DNA of 19,872 nt, taken from NCBI GenBank assembly GCA_003158115.1, contig PMGM01000012.1, positions 22,476 to 42,347 of the forward strand. The letters run 5' to 3'. Made by a program: the position numbers and the translations under genes. This document shows, piece by piece, positions 1 through 7,633 of the stretch; position 1 is the first letter of the stretch, and every line of letters begins with the position of its first letter. The notes under the pieces were generated by a model that made no database searches, had not been told where the DNA came from, and saw only the letters and a program-made list of their open reading frames with translations. Source of the stretch: Methanobacterium sp. Its GTDB lineage: Archaea > Methanobacteriota > Methanobacteria > Methanobacteriales > Methanobacteriaceae.

Positions 1-372
1 AAGCACATTTCCATCATTGTCTTTAATGGGAGATGCTGTTACAATAAAATATCCTCCAAGATTCTTCTCTTCAATCTCTGTTACATGTTCAAGACCATCT
101 TTTAAGAGTTGTTCATGTGGACAGTTTTCAGGTGGAGTATCACACTCATGAATAGCCTGATAACATATTATACCAATACATTCATCGGGTGATTTTTTAA
201 GCCTTTCAGCCATGGCCTTATTAACCTTAACTACTCTATGATCCCTATCGAGTATGGTTATTAGGTCAGGAATAGCATCAAATGTGAGTTCCCATCCTGT
301 TTCAGAGCCTAAAAGTGTTTGTTTTAGTTTAAATATATTATTTGGTATGTTTTTAACTATATTTTCTTGCAT
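1..372 (-). CDS. PAS-domain protein, N-terminal part (cut by window edge)
   Basis: An open frame of 124 codons runs from an ATG at 372 to the window edge with no stop, so this is the N-terminus of a longer protein. After about 30 residues it reads as a PAS domain: a typical '..FDAIPDLITILDRDHRVV' entry strand, 'VNKAMAERLKKSPDE', and later a glycine-rich strand and 'ASPIKDNDGNV'. The loop with the Cys cluster C-x7-C-x6-C ('CYQAIHECDTPPENCPH') is common in PAS domains of methanogen sensor proteins. Such proteins usually continue into further PAS/GAF domains and a histidine kinase, but the output domain lies outside the window. It lies 59 bases downstream of the glutamate-synthase-like gene on the same strand, so co-transcription is possible. 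The ligand is unknown. Confidence 0.8.
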   Translation of the reverse strand, partial: MQENIVKNIPNNIFKLKQTLLGSETGWELTFDAIPDLITILDRDHRVVKVNKAMAERLKKSPDECIGIICYQAIHECDTPPENCPHEQLLKDGLEHVTEIEEKNLGGYFIVTASPIKDNDGNVL

Positions 373-431
373 AACACGTTCTCCCAAATTCAATAATATT
401 TATTATTTATAAAATATTTTTAATAAAATAT

Positions 432-1934
432 TTATTTCAAATATTCACCATTAACCCATTTTACCCCCGATGCCCGGGCAAGATTTCGATCAACAGAAAC
501 CAAATCATCTTTATCAAGCTTTGACACATCATTTTTACCAACTATCCTTGCAAGGTTTGCTATTTCCCTAGTAGATACTTCTATGAAATTGCTTAGTCTG
601 TTCACACAGATATCATGATCTATCTGTTTGGTGAGTTTTGGATCCTGAGCTGTTATTCCAGTTGGACATCTTCCAGTGTAACATATACGATACTGTTCAC
701 AGTTTATTGCAATTAAAGCTGCTGTTCCAATATAAATACCATCAGCTCCTAGAGCAAGACATTTAGCAAAATCTGCAGAGTTTCTCAGTCCACCAGAAGC
801 AATGAGTGTAATATGGTTTTTAAGTCCAAGATCATTCAATGTTTTAAATGCTCGGGGTATGGCTGTAAAAATTGGGATTCCAACATTTTCTCGCACATAT
901 TTATCTGTAGCACCGGTACCTCCTCCAAAACCATCAAGTGCTATAAAATCCACACCCGCTTCAGCCAATAGTTTAATATCCTCTTCAACATCACCACATC
1001 CAATCTTAGTACCCACAGGTACTCCTTCACCAATTTCACGAAGCCATGAAACTTTTTTCTTTAGGTCTTCAAGATTTAAAATATCTGGATGGTGGGCTGG
1101 AGAATTGGATGCTTCACCACTTTTAAGACCCCTCATATTGGCCACTTCATCAGTCATTTTTTCAGCTGGAAGATAACTGCCTTTACCCGGATATGCCCCC
1201 TGTCCAAATCTTATTTCTATTGCTGCACCACTCTTGAGTAATTCTTTATCAACACCAAAACGTGCTGTTGAGTACTGTACAATGATATTTCCACCATTAT
1301 CTAGAAGTTCTTCGGACAATACTCCTCCTTCACCTGAGTTAAATCCTACATTTAAATTCTTAGCAGTTTCTGCAATTACTAACTTAGTTGCCTTTGATAC
1401 AGCTCCAAAACTCAGGCCTGAAATCATTATGGGACTTTTAACCCTCATTGGTTTTTGAGCTCCAACTCCAATAACCAATTCTGTGTCAACATGATCCTCC
1501 CTATTCAATGGTATCCTTTTAAGTTGTGCTGGTACGAAGTAAAGGTCTTTCAGTGAAAATGGTAATGTATTGAGAGATCCCATTGATCCCACAACACTCT
1601 CGTCCATTGCACTTGAATCCTTTATCTGAACCATCTTCTTATAGTTGGTATCGTCTTCATCAGACCTTTTTTTCCGTATGTAGCTGCGGCTTTCACCTAC
1701 ACCATCCTTATCACAATAGTAATTACCTTCCAACTCATATTCATAGTAAATTGGACAGGTGTCACATATACAAACTTGTGGGGAGATATCACAGTTACTG
1801 GGCCCTTTACTGCAGTAAAGAACCTCACCTCCACATTTATATGGATAGCTTGGACAAACCTTACAGTGGCATTTGTTACGATTTTCAAGTGTGTTCTTAA
1901 TCTTCATTAATTTCTTTTCAGGGTCCTGCACCAT
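432..1934 (-). CDS. Glutamate-synthase-like FMN/3Fe-4S protein with N-terminal Cys-rich (DUF2769-type) module
   Basis: 500 residues in two parts. Residues 22-74 hold ten cysteines (22, 24, 27, 34, 41, 48, 55, 57, 60, 74), a DUF2769-like pattern that may bind metal or an iron-sulfur cluster. Residues about 130-480 are the FMN-binding TIM-barrel domain of glutamate synthase (COG0069): 'SPIMISGLSFGAVS' near 167-180, 'GFGGGTGA' at 335-342, 'ASGGLRN' near 379-385. The family's 3Fe-4S motif C-x5-C-x4-C is present at C412, C418 and C423. The glutaminase domain and C-terminal GXGXG domain of full glutamate synthase are absent, as is usual for archaeal stand-alone versions, so glutamate formation is not certain. 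The start is supported by GGGGA about 8 bases upstream. The gene starts 46 bases after the rubredoxin-TPP gene ends on the same strand, suggesting an operon in which this protein could exchange electrons with a partner. Substrate unknown. Confidence 0.88.
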   Translation of the reverse strand: MVQDPEKKLMKIKNTLENRNKCHCKVCPSYPYKCGGEVLYCSKGPSNCDISPQVCICDTCPIYYEYELEGNYYCDKDGVGESRSYIRKKRSDEDDTNYKKMVQIKDSSAMDESVVGSMGSLNTLPFSLKDLYFVPAQLKRIPLNREDHVDTELVIGVGAQKPMRVKSPIMISGLSFGAVSKATKLVIAETAKNLNVGFNSGEGGVLSEELLDNGGNIIVQYSTARFGVDKELLKSGAAIEIRFGQGAYPGKGSYLPAEKMTDEVANMRGLKSGEASNSPAHHPDILNLEDLKKKVSWLREIGEGVPVGTKIGCGDVEEDIKLLAEAGVDFIALDGFGGGTGATDKYVRENVGIPIFTAIPRAFKTLNDLGLKNHITLIASGGLRNSADFAKCLALGADGIYIGTAALIAINCEQYRICYTGRCPTGITAQDPKLTKQIDHDICVNRLSNFIEVSTREIANLARIVGKNDVSKLDKDDLVSVDRNLARASGVKWVNGEYLK

Positions 1935-1980
1935 TTTTATTCCCCAAATATTTAATTTAATACTGAATTATACCTGTTAA

Positions 1981-3738
1981 TTAAATAAAGCGCATTGGAT
2001 CAGTATTTATATCAACAATAACGGGTTTATTTATTGAAAGTGCTTTATCCACAGCATCTGGAAGTTCTTCAGGAGTTTTAACTGTTATTCCAACTCCTCC
2101 ACATTGCTTTGCATATTCTGCAAAGTCCAGATCCTGGAGTTCTGTCTGCCAATTAGCATATCCTTCCATCTTTTGTTCCTGCATTATCATACCTAACTGT
2201 TTATTATTAAAAATAAAGACAGTAATTGGGAGATTATTTTTAACAGCAGTTAAAAAGTCTGCCATTAACATTGAGAAACCTCCATCTCCAGCTATACAGA
2301 CAACCTGTCTATTAGGATATATCATCTGTGCAGCTAGGGCTGCTGGCAGTCCAAAACCCATTGTTGCCAGGTATCCTGACATAACCATCTTCTGAGATTT
2401 TTTCATCCAGAAGTTCCTACCAAACCACCAGCAGTGTTCACCAACATCAAGTGTTATAACCGCCTTATCAGAAATTTTATCATTTAAAACTTTAAGAATA
2501 TAAGGAGCTCTAAGTGGTGTTTTATTAGAATCAGCTTCTTCATTAAGAAGATCTTTCCAGTCTTGGTTCAGTTCTTTTATTTCCTTTAGATATCCTGGTC
2601 TGTCTTTTTCTTCAACAAGGCTATAAATTATTGGAAGGATTTCAGAACAGTTTCCAATTAATCCAACTTCAACTGGATACTTTCTTGCTATCATCATAGG
2701 GTCGATGTCGATCTGAACAGTTTTCTTCTCGGGTATTTGTGTCATATCTGAAAATGATGATCCAATAACAATAATCAGATCAGCATCATCCACTAGTATG
2801 GTGGAGGATGTTGAACCAATACCACCATGACTACCAACATAAAGCGGGTCATTTTCATCTATAACTCCCTTAGCACGGAAAGTTGTGGTTATGGGTGCAT
2901 GTATTCTTCTTGCAAAGTTTAATAAAACTTCTCCATTACCCATAGCTCCAAAACCTGCTATTATAACGGGTCTTTCTGATTGATCTATTATATCTGCAGC
3001 TTTTTTCATCAGGGAATCTGCTGGTCTTGTTGCCTTATTTGGAAAATTTCCCTCGAAAGGCACAATATGATCGGTGTATGGAAGTTTTTGAACATCGTTG
3101 GGAATTCCAATATGTGAAACACCACGATCAATAATTGAATGTTTAATTGCAAGTGTTGATAGGCTGGTTGTTTGATCCTTTGACATTAAAATCTTGTTGA
3201 ATACTGTCAGCGGTTCAAAAAATGAGTATTGATCGATTTCCTGGAATGATCCCGGACCTATTAACTGTCTTTTAACCATACCGGTCATTGCAACAACGGG
3301 TGAGTTATCAAGCTTTGCATCGTATAAACCTGTGGCCAAATTTGTTGCTCCTGGACCTGCAACTGTTAAACATGCTGCTACATGTCCTGTAAGTTTACCA
3401 TATGCAGATGCCATTAATGCAGCTGTTTGTTCATGTCTAACTTGTATAAATGTGAGTTTATCATTCCTTCTAATAGCATCAACAACTCCTAGAATTGAGG
3501 TTCCAGGGATCCCAAATACATGTCTAAGACCAAGCTCAGCCATCTGTTCGATCATGATATCTGAAACTGTTGAACTAGCTTTTTCATAATCTTCACTCTC
3601 TTCGGTGAGTAAAACATAACTACTCTTGGGTGAGTTGCATACTGGACATCTCCAATCATCAGGAAGTTCGTCAAATTTTTTATCCTCTTTATCTTCGTCG
3701 TAAATATAATTACAGACAGTACATCGATATTTGGCCAT
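1981..3738 (-). CDS. Rubredoxin domain fused to thiamine-diphosphate-dependent enzyme (acetolactate synthase/pyruvate oxidase type)
   Basis: 585 residues. Residues 1-45 form a rubredoxin domain with two CxxC iron ligands pairs (C6, C9 and C31, C34) and the typical 'LPDDWRCPVC' segment. Residues about 58-585 are a TPP enzyme of the acetohydroxyacid synthase/PoxB superfamily: N-terminal 'HVFGIPGTSILGVVDAI', catalytic glutamate E103 in 'VRHEQTAALMASAYGKLTG', a central nucleotide-binding-like domain near 230-370, and the TPP/Mg motif from GDG at 484-486 to NN at 511-512. Known members decarboxylate pyruvate or similar 2-oxo acids. A fused one-iron rubredoxin implies electron transfer during the reaction, closer to a pyruvate-oxidase-like than a plain acetolactate synthase role; this is inference. 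The start follows AGGAAAGGTG by 5 bases. First gene of a minus-strand run with the glutamate-synthase-like gene. Confidence 0.9.
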   Translation of the reverse strand: MAKYRCTVCNYIYDEDKEDKKFDELPDDWRCPVCNSPKSSYVLLTEESEDYEKASSTVSDIMIEQMAELGLRHVFGIPGTSILGVVDAIRRNDKLTFIQVRHEQTAALMASAYGKLTGHVAACLTVAGPGATNLATGLYDAKLDNSPVVAMTGMVKRQLIGPGSFQEIDQYSFFEPLTVFNKILMSKDQTTSLSTLAIKHSIIDRGVSHIGIPNDVQKLPYTDHIVPFEGNFPNKATRPADSLMKKAADIIDQSERPVIIAGFGAMGNGEVLLNFARRIHAPITTTFRAKGVIDENDPLYVGSHGGIGSTSSTILVDDADLIIVIGSSFSDMTQIPEKKTVQIDIDPMMIARKYPVEVGLIGNCSEILPIIYSLVEEKDRPGYLKEIKELNQDWKDLLNEEADSNKTPLRAPYILKVLNDKISDKAVITLDVGEHCWWFGRNFWMKKSQKMVMSGYLATMGFGLPAALAAQMIYPNRQVVCIAGDGGFSMLMADFLTAVKNNLPITVFIFNNKQLGMIMQEQKMEGYANWQTELQDLDFAEYAKQCGGVGITVKTPEELPDAVDKALSINKPVIVDINTDPMRFI

Positions 3739-3767
3739 TTAAACACCTTTCCTGTTTTGTTTATAGT

Positions 3768-3775
3768 TATTTATA
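3768..3775 (-). promoter_or_regulatory. TATA box for the rubredoxin-TPP gene
   Basis: On the minus strand the sequence reads TATAAATA, with its near edge 30 bases upstream of the ATG at 3738. This suits an archaeal promoter giving a short leader that contains the AGGAAAGGTG ribosome site. Confidence 0.5.
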
Positions 3776-3891
3776 CCTTAATTATGATTTTTAATGTTAA
3801 TAAATCATGGGGTTCATTATGATGTTGTTATTAATATTTTCATCCTTTTAAATTGGTTTAATATCCTGGGTTTTTTCATAGCTGGGTAATT

Positions 3892-3899
3892 ATTATATC
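3892..3899 (+). promoter_or_regulatory. TATA-like element placed for a leaderless mRNA
   Basis: ATTATATC sits about 24 bases before the ATG at 3920. Archaeal transcription starts about 25 bases downstream of the TATA centre, so the transcript would start at or next to the ATG. No GGAGG or GGTGA-like site is present between this box and the start. Confidence 0.4.
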
Positions 3900-3919
3900 T
3901 TAAAAGTCCAATTATTAGC

Positions 3920-4669
3920 ATGGGAAAGTACAAGATCAACTCTGCCATAGATAATAGTGTATTTGTGGTAACAGAATCATTCCTTAAGCTTTCCAATATG
4001 TTTAAAACCCTGAAAAATAGTCATGGAAAAATAATACATGTTGTTGGAGCTCCTGGAACGGGTAAATCTGCCAATATATATGCTGCAATAGAAAAACAGG
4101 GACTAACTGTTTATGATGTAAAATCCCAAATAAAAGAAGTGAATATAAACTCTCAAAAAGTTTTTAATAGTGTTTATAATGGATTTAAAAAGGATTTTGA
4201 TGTAAAATCAAAGAAAGAAGTCTATAACTGTTTGGAAGGGTTTGATGCAATATTATTTGTAGACATGTTTCATGACTCCCATCTGGTAGATGAGGATACT
4301 GTAGGTTTTAGTGTATGGTCTGGTAATGCAGGGTTAAGGGCAACTAAATTTTATCTTCTGTGTGTAGTAGAATATCTTAAAGAAAGAAGGGAATATAAAC
4401 GTATTAACATTATTTTACAAACTGCATGGAGATTCCATTTTAGGGGAAAGAAATATGATCTTTTCACGGATATGGGTATCCTTTCAAAGTTAGTTTTAGC
4501 TGTTATGGGAACAATTTTTGATGTAGTAGTAATTTCCTACAAACCAGAGGAAACAATTAAAATAGTAAAGAATCATGTTAAAGCAGATGATAAACTCATA
4601 GAACATTACATTCATGAGTATGGATCCAAACCCAGATTTATATGTCAAGCACTTGAAAATGAAGATTAG
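3920..4669 (+). CDS. P-loop ATPase of unknown function
   Basis: 249 residues, soluble. A Walker A motif GAPGTGKS is at 43-50, preceded by a hydrophobic strand 'KIIHVV', and a Walker B-like strand 'AILFVDMF' is at 110-117 (D115). A later strand 'RINIILQTAWRFHFR' near 161-175 could carry a sensor residue. These features suit an AAA/STAND-like nucleotide-binding domain, but I do not recognise the family. The Walker B lacks the usual acidic pair (DM rather than DE or DD), so efficient hydrolysis is uncertain. It is transcribed divergently from the rubredoxin-TPP gene with 181 bases between. The start has no ribosome site but a TATA-like element at leaderless spacing. The function cannot be named from sequence or neighbours. 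Confidence 0.75.
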   Translation: MGKYKINSAIDNSVFVVTESFLKLSNMFKTLKNSHGKIIHVVGAPGTGKSANIYAAIEKQGLTVYDVKSQIKEVNINSQKVFNSVYNGFKKDFDVKSKKEVYNCLEGFDAILFVDMFHDSHLVDEDTVGFSVWSGNAGLRATKFYLLCVVEYLKERREYKRINIILQTAWRFHFRGKKYDLFTDMGILSKLVLAVMGTIFDVVVISYKPEETIKIVKNHVKADDKLIEHYIHEYGSKPRFICQALENED

Positions 4670-4723
4670 AATTAATTAAAGATGTTACGATTTGATTGAA
4701 AGTTTTAAAATACGGATCGTATT

Positions 4724-4737
4724 ATACTTTTTAGTAT
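4724..4737 (+). terminator. Small hairpin with T loop after the ATPase gene
   Basis: ATACT-TTTT-AGTAT forms a 5-bp stem 55 bases after the ATPase stop. It may help termination, but archaeal terminators mainly need T-runs, so this is weak. Confidence 0.2.
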
Positions 4738-4840
4738 CTGAATTATAAAAGAAATCTGAACTCAAATATTATAATAAATATTTACTTCCAATAAATTTGG
4801 CATTGCCATCGATCAAAAAAAAAATTTATTTCCAAAGAAA

Positions 4841-5641
4841 ATGATAACAACTCTTATTAAATCCACTAGGATAACATGGGCGGCTAAAAACGTTAACATG
4901 TACCTTCTGGTTCTTACCTATGCATATTTTGCGAATATAATTATAAAAAATCCATATGCAATACTTGAAGGTCTTATATTAGTATCTGCACTATGGGGTG
5001 CTCTTTATAGTTTAAATGATCTAACAGATCTTGAACATGATAGAAGGGATAAGGATAAACAGGCAAGACCATTTATACAGAATCATGTCGATAAGAAATG
5101 GATAATCCTATTTTGTACCCTTTTAATCACTGCTGTATTTATAATTTCAATTGAAACTCTTATACCTGCATTTACTGTTTTGCTTGTACTAATGCTTTTA
5201 AATCAGATACTTTACACAATTCCTCCAATTAGGCTTAAAGACACTTTGCTTGCACCATTTTCCAGTACAGCAACTAATTCAGTTTTGAGAATGGCTTCAT
5301 GTGCTGTTCTTTTGGGTAATGTATTTATTGTTCCTGTGAGTGTTTATCTGTTCATATACACCGCAAGCATGGGAACATATATCATGTATAAATCGAAACA
5401 GAGGGCTGCAAGTATACTCACATTAATATCGGGTATTATACTGCTTTATGCATTTATAAATGGGGATATGAATTTAATACAATTTGCAGTGGCTGTTTTA
5501 CCTGCATTTTTAGCAACTATACCATTATATCTTTCTCTCTTTACCCAGAAGGATAAACTGTTTGATATTGCCGATGTTCTCTACCATGAAATTGCAATGG
5601 TTTTCTTTCTGATCTGTATCCTCTACATACTGTTCATATGA
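4841..5641 (+). CDS. UbiA-superfamily membrane prenyltransferase
   Basis: 266 residues, mostly hydrophobic, about eight or nine membrane helices. The first Asp-rich motif is clear: N59-D60-x2-D63-x3-D67 followed by 'KQARPF' at 73-78, which in this family binds Mg2+-diphosphate of the prenyl donor. 'YTIPPIRLKD' at 125-134 is the usual loop motif. At the place of the second DxxxD motif the protein instead reads 'YIMYKSKQRAA' (180-190), resembling the 'GKR.AE' segment of decaprenyl-phosphate phosphoribosyltransferase-like members. It is therefore probably not the canonical digeranylgeranylglyceryl-phosphate synthase. The acceptor is unknown and could be a phospho-sugar; that is inference. Convergent with the geranylgeranyl reductase unit, so both neighbours handle isoprenoid chains. 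No strong ribosome site is seen before the ATG. Confidence 0.85.
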   Translation: MITTLIKSTRITWAAKNVNMYLLVLTYAYFANIIIKNPYAILEGLILVSALWGALYSLNDLTDLEHDRRDKDKQARPFIQNHVDKKWIILFCTLLITAVFIISIETLIPAFTVLLVLMLLNQILYTIPPIRLKDTLLAPFSSTATNSVLRMASCAVLLGNVFIVPVSVYLFIYTASMGTYIMYKSKQRAASILTLISGIILLYAFINGDMNLIQFAVAVLPAFLATIPLYLSLFTQKDKLFDIADVLYHEIAMVFFLICILYILFI

Positions 5642-5756
5642 ATACATTAAAAGCTTTATTAATAAATTTTAAACTATTATAATCAGATTTAGAAGGTAGA
5701 TTATGAATCCACAAAGGCATCAAGATGCTGAATAAAATAAATAAAAAAGTGTAAAA

Positions 5757-5780
5757 AATTAGTTTTTGTTTATCTTTTTT
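5757..5780 (+). terminator. T-rich terminator after the UbiA gene
   Basis: A T-rich stretch with T5 and T6 runs lies about 115 bases after the UbiA stop on the plus strand, in the gap between convergent genes. It matches the T-run type of archaeal terminator. Confidence 0.35.
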
Positions 5781-5807
5781 GATATATCTAAGCAGTGAAA
5801 ACAAATT

Positions 5808-5832
5808 AAAAAAAAGAAATAAAAAAAAATGT
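5808..5832 (-). terminator. T-rich terminator after geranylgeranyl reductase
   Basis: Read on the minus strand, this segment just past the reductase stop is two long T runs joined by ATTTC, as expected for archaeal termination. Confidence 0.45.
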
Positions 5833-5835
5833 TAA

Positions 5836-7023
5836 TTAAAATAATTTCCCTAATTTGAGCAGTGCCTTAGGAGATACTTTAATAAGTAATTTTATAAGTT
5901 CTTTGGTACTTATATTTTCAAATTCTGTATCTTGGAATGCTGCTGCTATTGAGTCGAGATCTGAATCCGATAGGCTTAGGAGATAGTCTTTGGTTTTCAG
6001 GTATTTATCAAATGAGTCACCAATTTCTTTTTTACATTTTTCCTGGTATTCTTTCAACCTTTTTTCGGTGTAATTATCTTCTTTAACAGCTGCTGCAGCA
6101 ACTTCACCTGCATACATACCTGCTTCTAATGCTGTTATGATTCCTCCACCAGTTAATGGATTTACATGTCCCGCAGCATCTCCAACTATCATTAGATTAT
6201 CTTTTACCAGTGTTTTTGTCATTCCACCAACAGGGTCTCCACCAACATTCAATTCTACTGGTTGAGCATTTTGTGTTGCAGGGCAGTTTTTAACAAACTC
6301 AACTAGATGTTCATATGCACTTTTATTAGTGACTGTTGATACAATTCCAAGGCCAACATTGGCTATGTCATCGCCCTTAGGGAATATCCATGCATATCCT
6401 CCGGGTGCAACACTTCCGAAGTAGAATTCTATAACATCGGGATCTTCCATTTCTAGGCCGACCATCTCAAACTGGATTCCAGATTCCATATTTTTCGGTT
6501 TAACAGCAGTTTTAAGACCTCCCCATCTTCCAACACGGGATTCTGGACCGTCTGCACCTACTACTATTTTAGCTTTTATTTCGAAATCTTCACCCATACT
6601 TTCACAGCTAACAATGTAGCCGTCATAATCTTTTCTCATACCTCTTGCTAGGGTTTTGATCATGATGGCGGCGCCAGCTCTTGCAGCGTCCATTGCCATA
6701 AACTTGTCAAAGACTTTTCTTTCTAGGATGTAACCTGCTTCAGGAAGTTTTACCTGGTCTTCTTTCATCCACACATCTGTTCCATTTGGTGATATGAGAC
6801 GTACTCCACTGAGTTCTTTGGTAACCCATCTGCTGTTTGGTTCAATTCCTAATTTTTTAAGACCCTCTTTTGAAACTCCTTCTGCACATCTTTTAGGTGA
6901 ACCTATCTCGGATTTTTTATCTATCAATATAACTTCTGCACCATTCAGAGCTGCGTGTTTTGCAGTAGATGACCCAGCAGGACCTGCTCCTATTACAAGC
7001 ACATCTGTCTCGATTAACTTCAT
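5836..7023 (-). CDS. Geranylgeranyl reductase family FAD protein (digeranylgeranylglycerophospholipid reductase)
   Basis: 395 residues. N-terminal FAD-binding Rossmann motif GAGPAG at 12-17 with the acidic strand end 'VILIDKK' at 31-37. The family's 'PKRCAEG' segment has C46, and 'VGADGP' at 155-160, 'YAWIFPKGDDIANVGLG' at 210-226 and 'GDAAGHVNPLTGGG' at 281-294 are all typical. Members saturate the double bonds of geranylgeranyl chains of archaeal ether lipids at the membrane, using FAD and an electron donor. The gene lies 16 bases downstream of a small 2[4Fe-4S] ferredoxin gene, the likely donor; a ferredoxin-reductase pair of this kind is known from Methanosarcina. GGGAGATG upstream of the ATG supports the start. 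Full length. Confidence 0.93.
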   Translation of the reverse strand: MKLIETDVLVIGAGPAGSSTAKHAALNGAEVILIDKKSEIGSPKRCAEGVSKEGLKKLGIEPNSRWVTKELSGVRLISPNGTDVWMKEDQVKLPEAGYILERKVFDKFMAMDAARAGAAIMIKTLARGMRKDYDGYIVSCESMGEDFEIKAKIVVGADGPESRVGRWGGLKTAVKPKNMESGIQFEMVGLEMEDPDVIEFYFGSVAPGGYAWIFPKGDDIANVGLGIVSTVTNKSAYEHLVEFVKNCPATQNAQPVELNVGGDPVGGMTKTLVKDNLMIVGDAAGHVNPLTGGGIITALEAGMYAGEVAAAAVKEDNYTEKRLKEYQEKCKKEIGDSFDKYLKTKDYLLSLSDSDLDSIAAAFQDTEFENISTKELIKLLIKVSPKALLKLGKLF

Positions 7024-7039
7024 AAATACATCTCCCTCT

Positions 7040-7207
7040 TTAATCCTCTTTGGCTAAAGCTTTAACCGGGCATACTTGTATGCATATCCCGCAATCTTTA
7101 CATCCTTCTTCGTTAAAATCTATACTTGTCTCTCGGACTTCAATTAAACAGTGAGGACATACACCTGCACATTCCCCACAATACATGCAATATTCCTTAA
7201 CTATCAT
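7040..7207 (-). CDS. Small 2[4Fe-4S] ferredoxin, partner of geranylgeranyl reductase
   Basis: A 55-residue protein starting MIVKEYCMYCGECAGVCPHC and ending KALAKED. It has two cluster motifs: C7-x2-C10-x2-C13-x3-C17-P and C36-x2-C39-x2-C42-x3-C46-P, the classical bacterial-type double 4Fe-4S pattern. It ends 16 bases before the geranylgeranyl reductase ATG, so the two are almost surely one transcript. It is a plausible direct electron donor for lipid saturation. An AGGTTGG sequence lies upstream of the ATG, and a TATA box lies 55-62 bases upstream. Confidence 0.93.
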   Translation of the reverse strand: MIVKEYCMYCGECAGVCPHCLIEVRETSIDFNEEGCKDCGICIQVCPVKALAKED

Positions 7208-7261
7208 TTTTACCAACCTACAAAAATTTTTATTAGATTAAGTTCTTTAAACTATTCTTAC

Positions 7262-7269
7262 TATTTATA
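7262..7269 (-). promoter_or_regulatory. TATA box for the ferredoxin-reductase operon
   Basis: The minus strand reads CTATAAATAG here. Transcription would start near 7240, giving a leader of about 30 bases with the AGGTTGG site. The rest of 7270-7633 is AT-rich and holds no gene I can support. Confidence 0.5.
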
Positions 7270-7633
7270 GATTCATTCCAGATAAAATAATACCTTCAAG
7301 AACTTCTGATACAAAACTATGAATCAATTTACAAATTTCAATTTTTACTCTTATTTTAGTTGAGGATTCTTTATAGATAACTGTTTTGGGTAGAAGAACA
7401 AGGGGTTTAAAAAATATTTTTACTGTAAGATTATAAAAAAATTTTTCTTTAATTTTATATGTTTAATAATGGATTTTCATGATATGTTCTTATCATTTTG
7501 TTGTAAAGTGTTACGTTAATATAAAATTATGATTAAAGTGATAAATAGTTTTAAATATCATAAATTTTCCATTATACATTAACATTAAAAAAAATAAATT
7601 TTAAAACTCATTTATCATAAATTAGGAATATCA

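Noticed and set aside
802..1458. Plus-strand frames opposite the glutamate-synthase-like gene
   Set aside because: They are antisense shadows of a clearly coding minus-strand gene, with Ser/Pro-rich composition and no ribosome sites.
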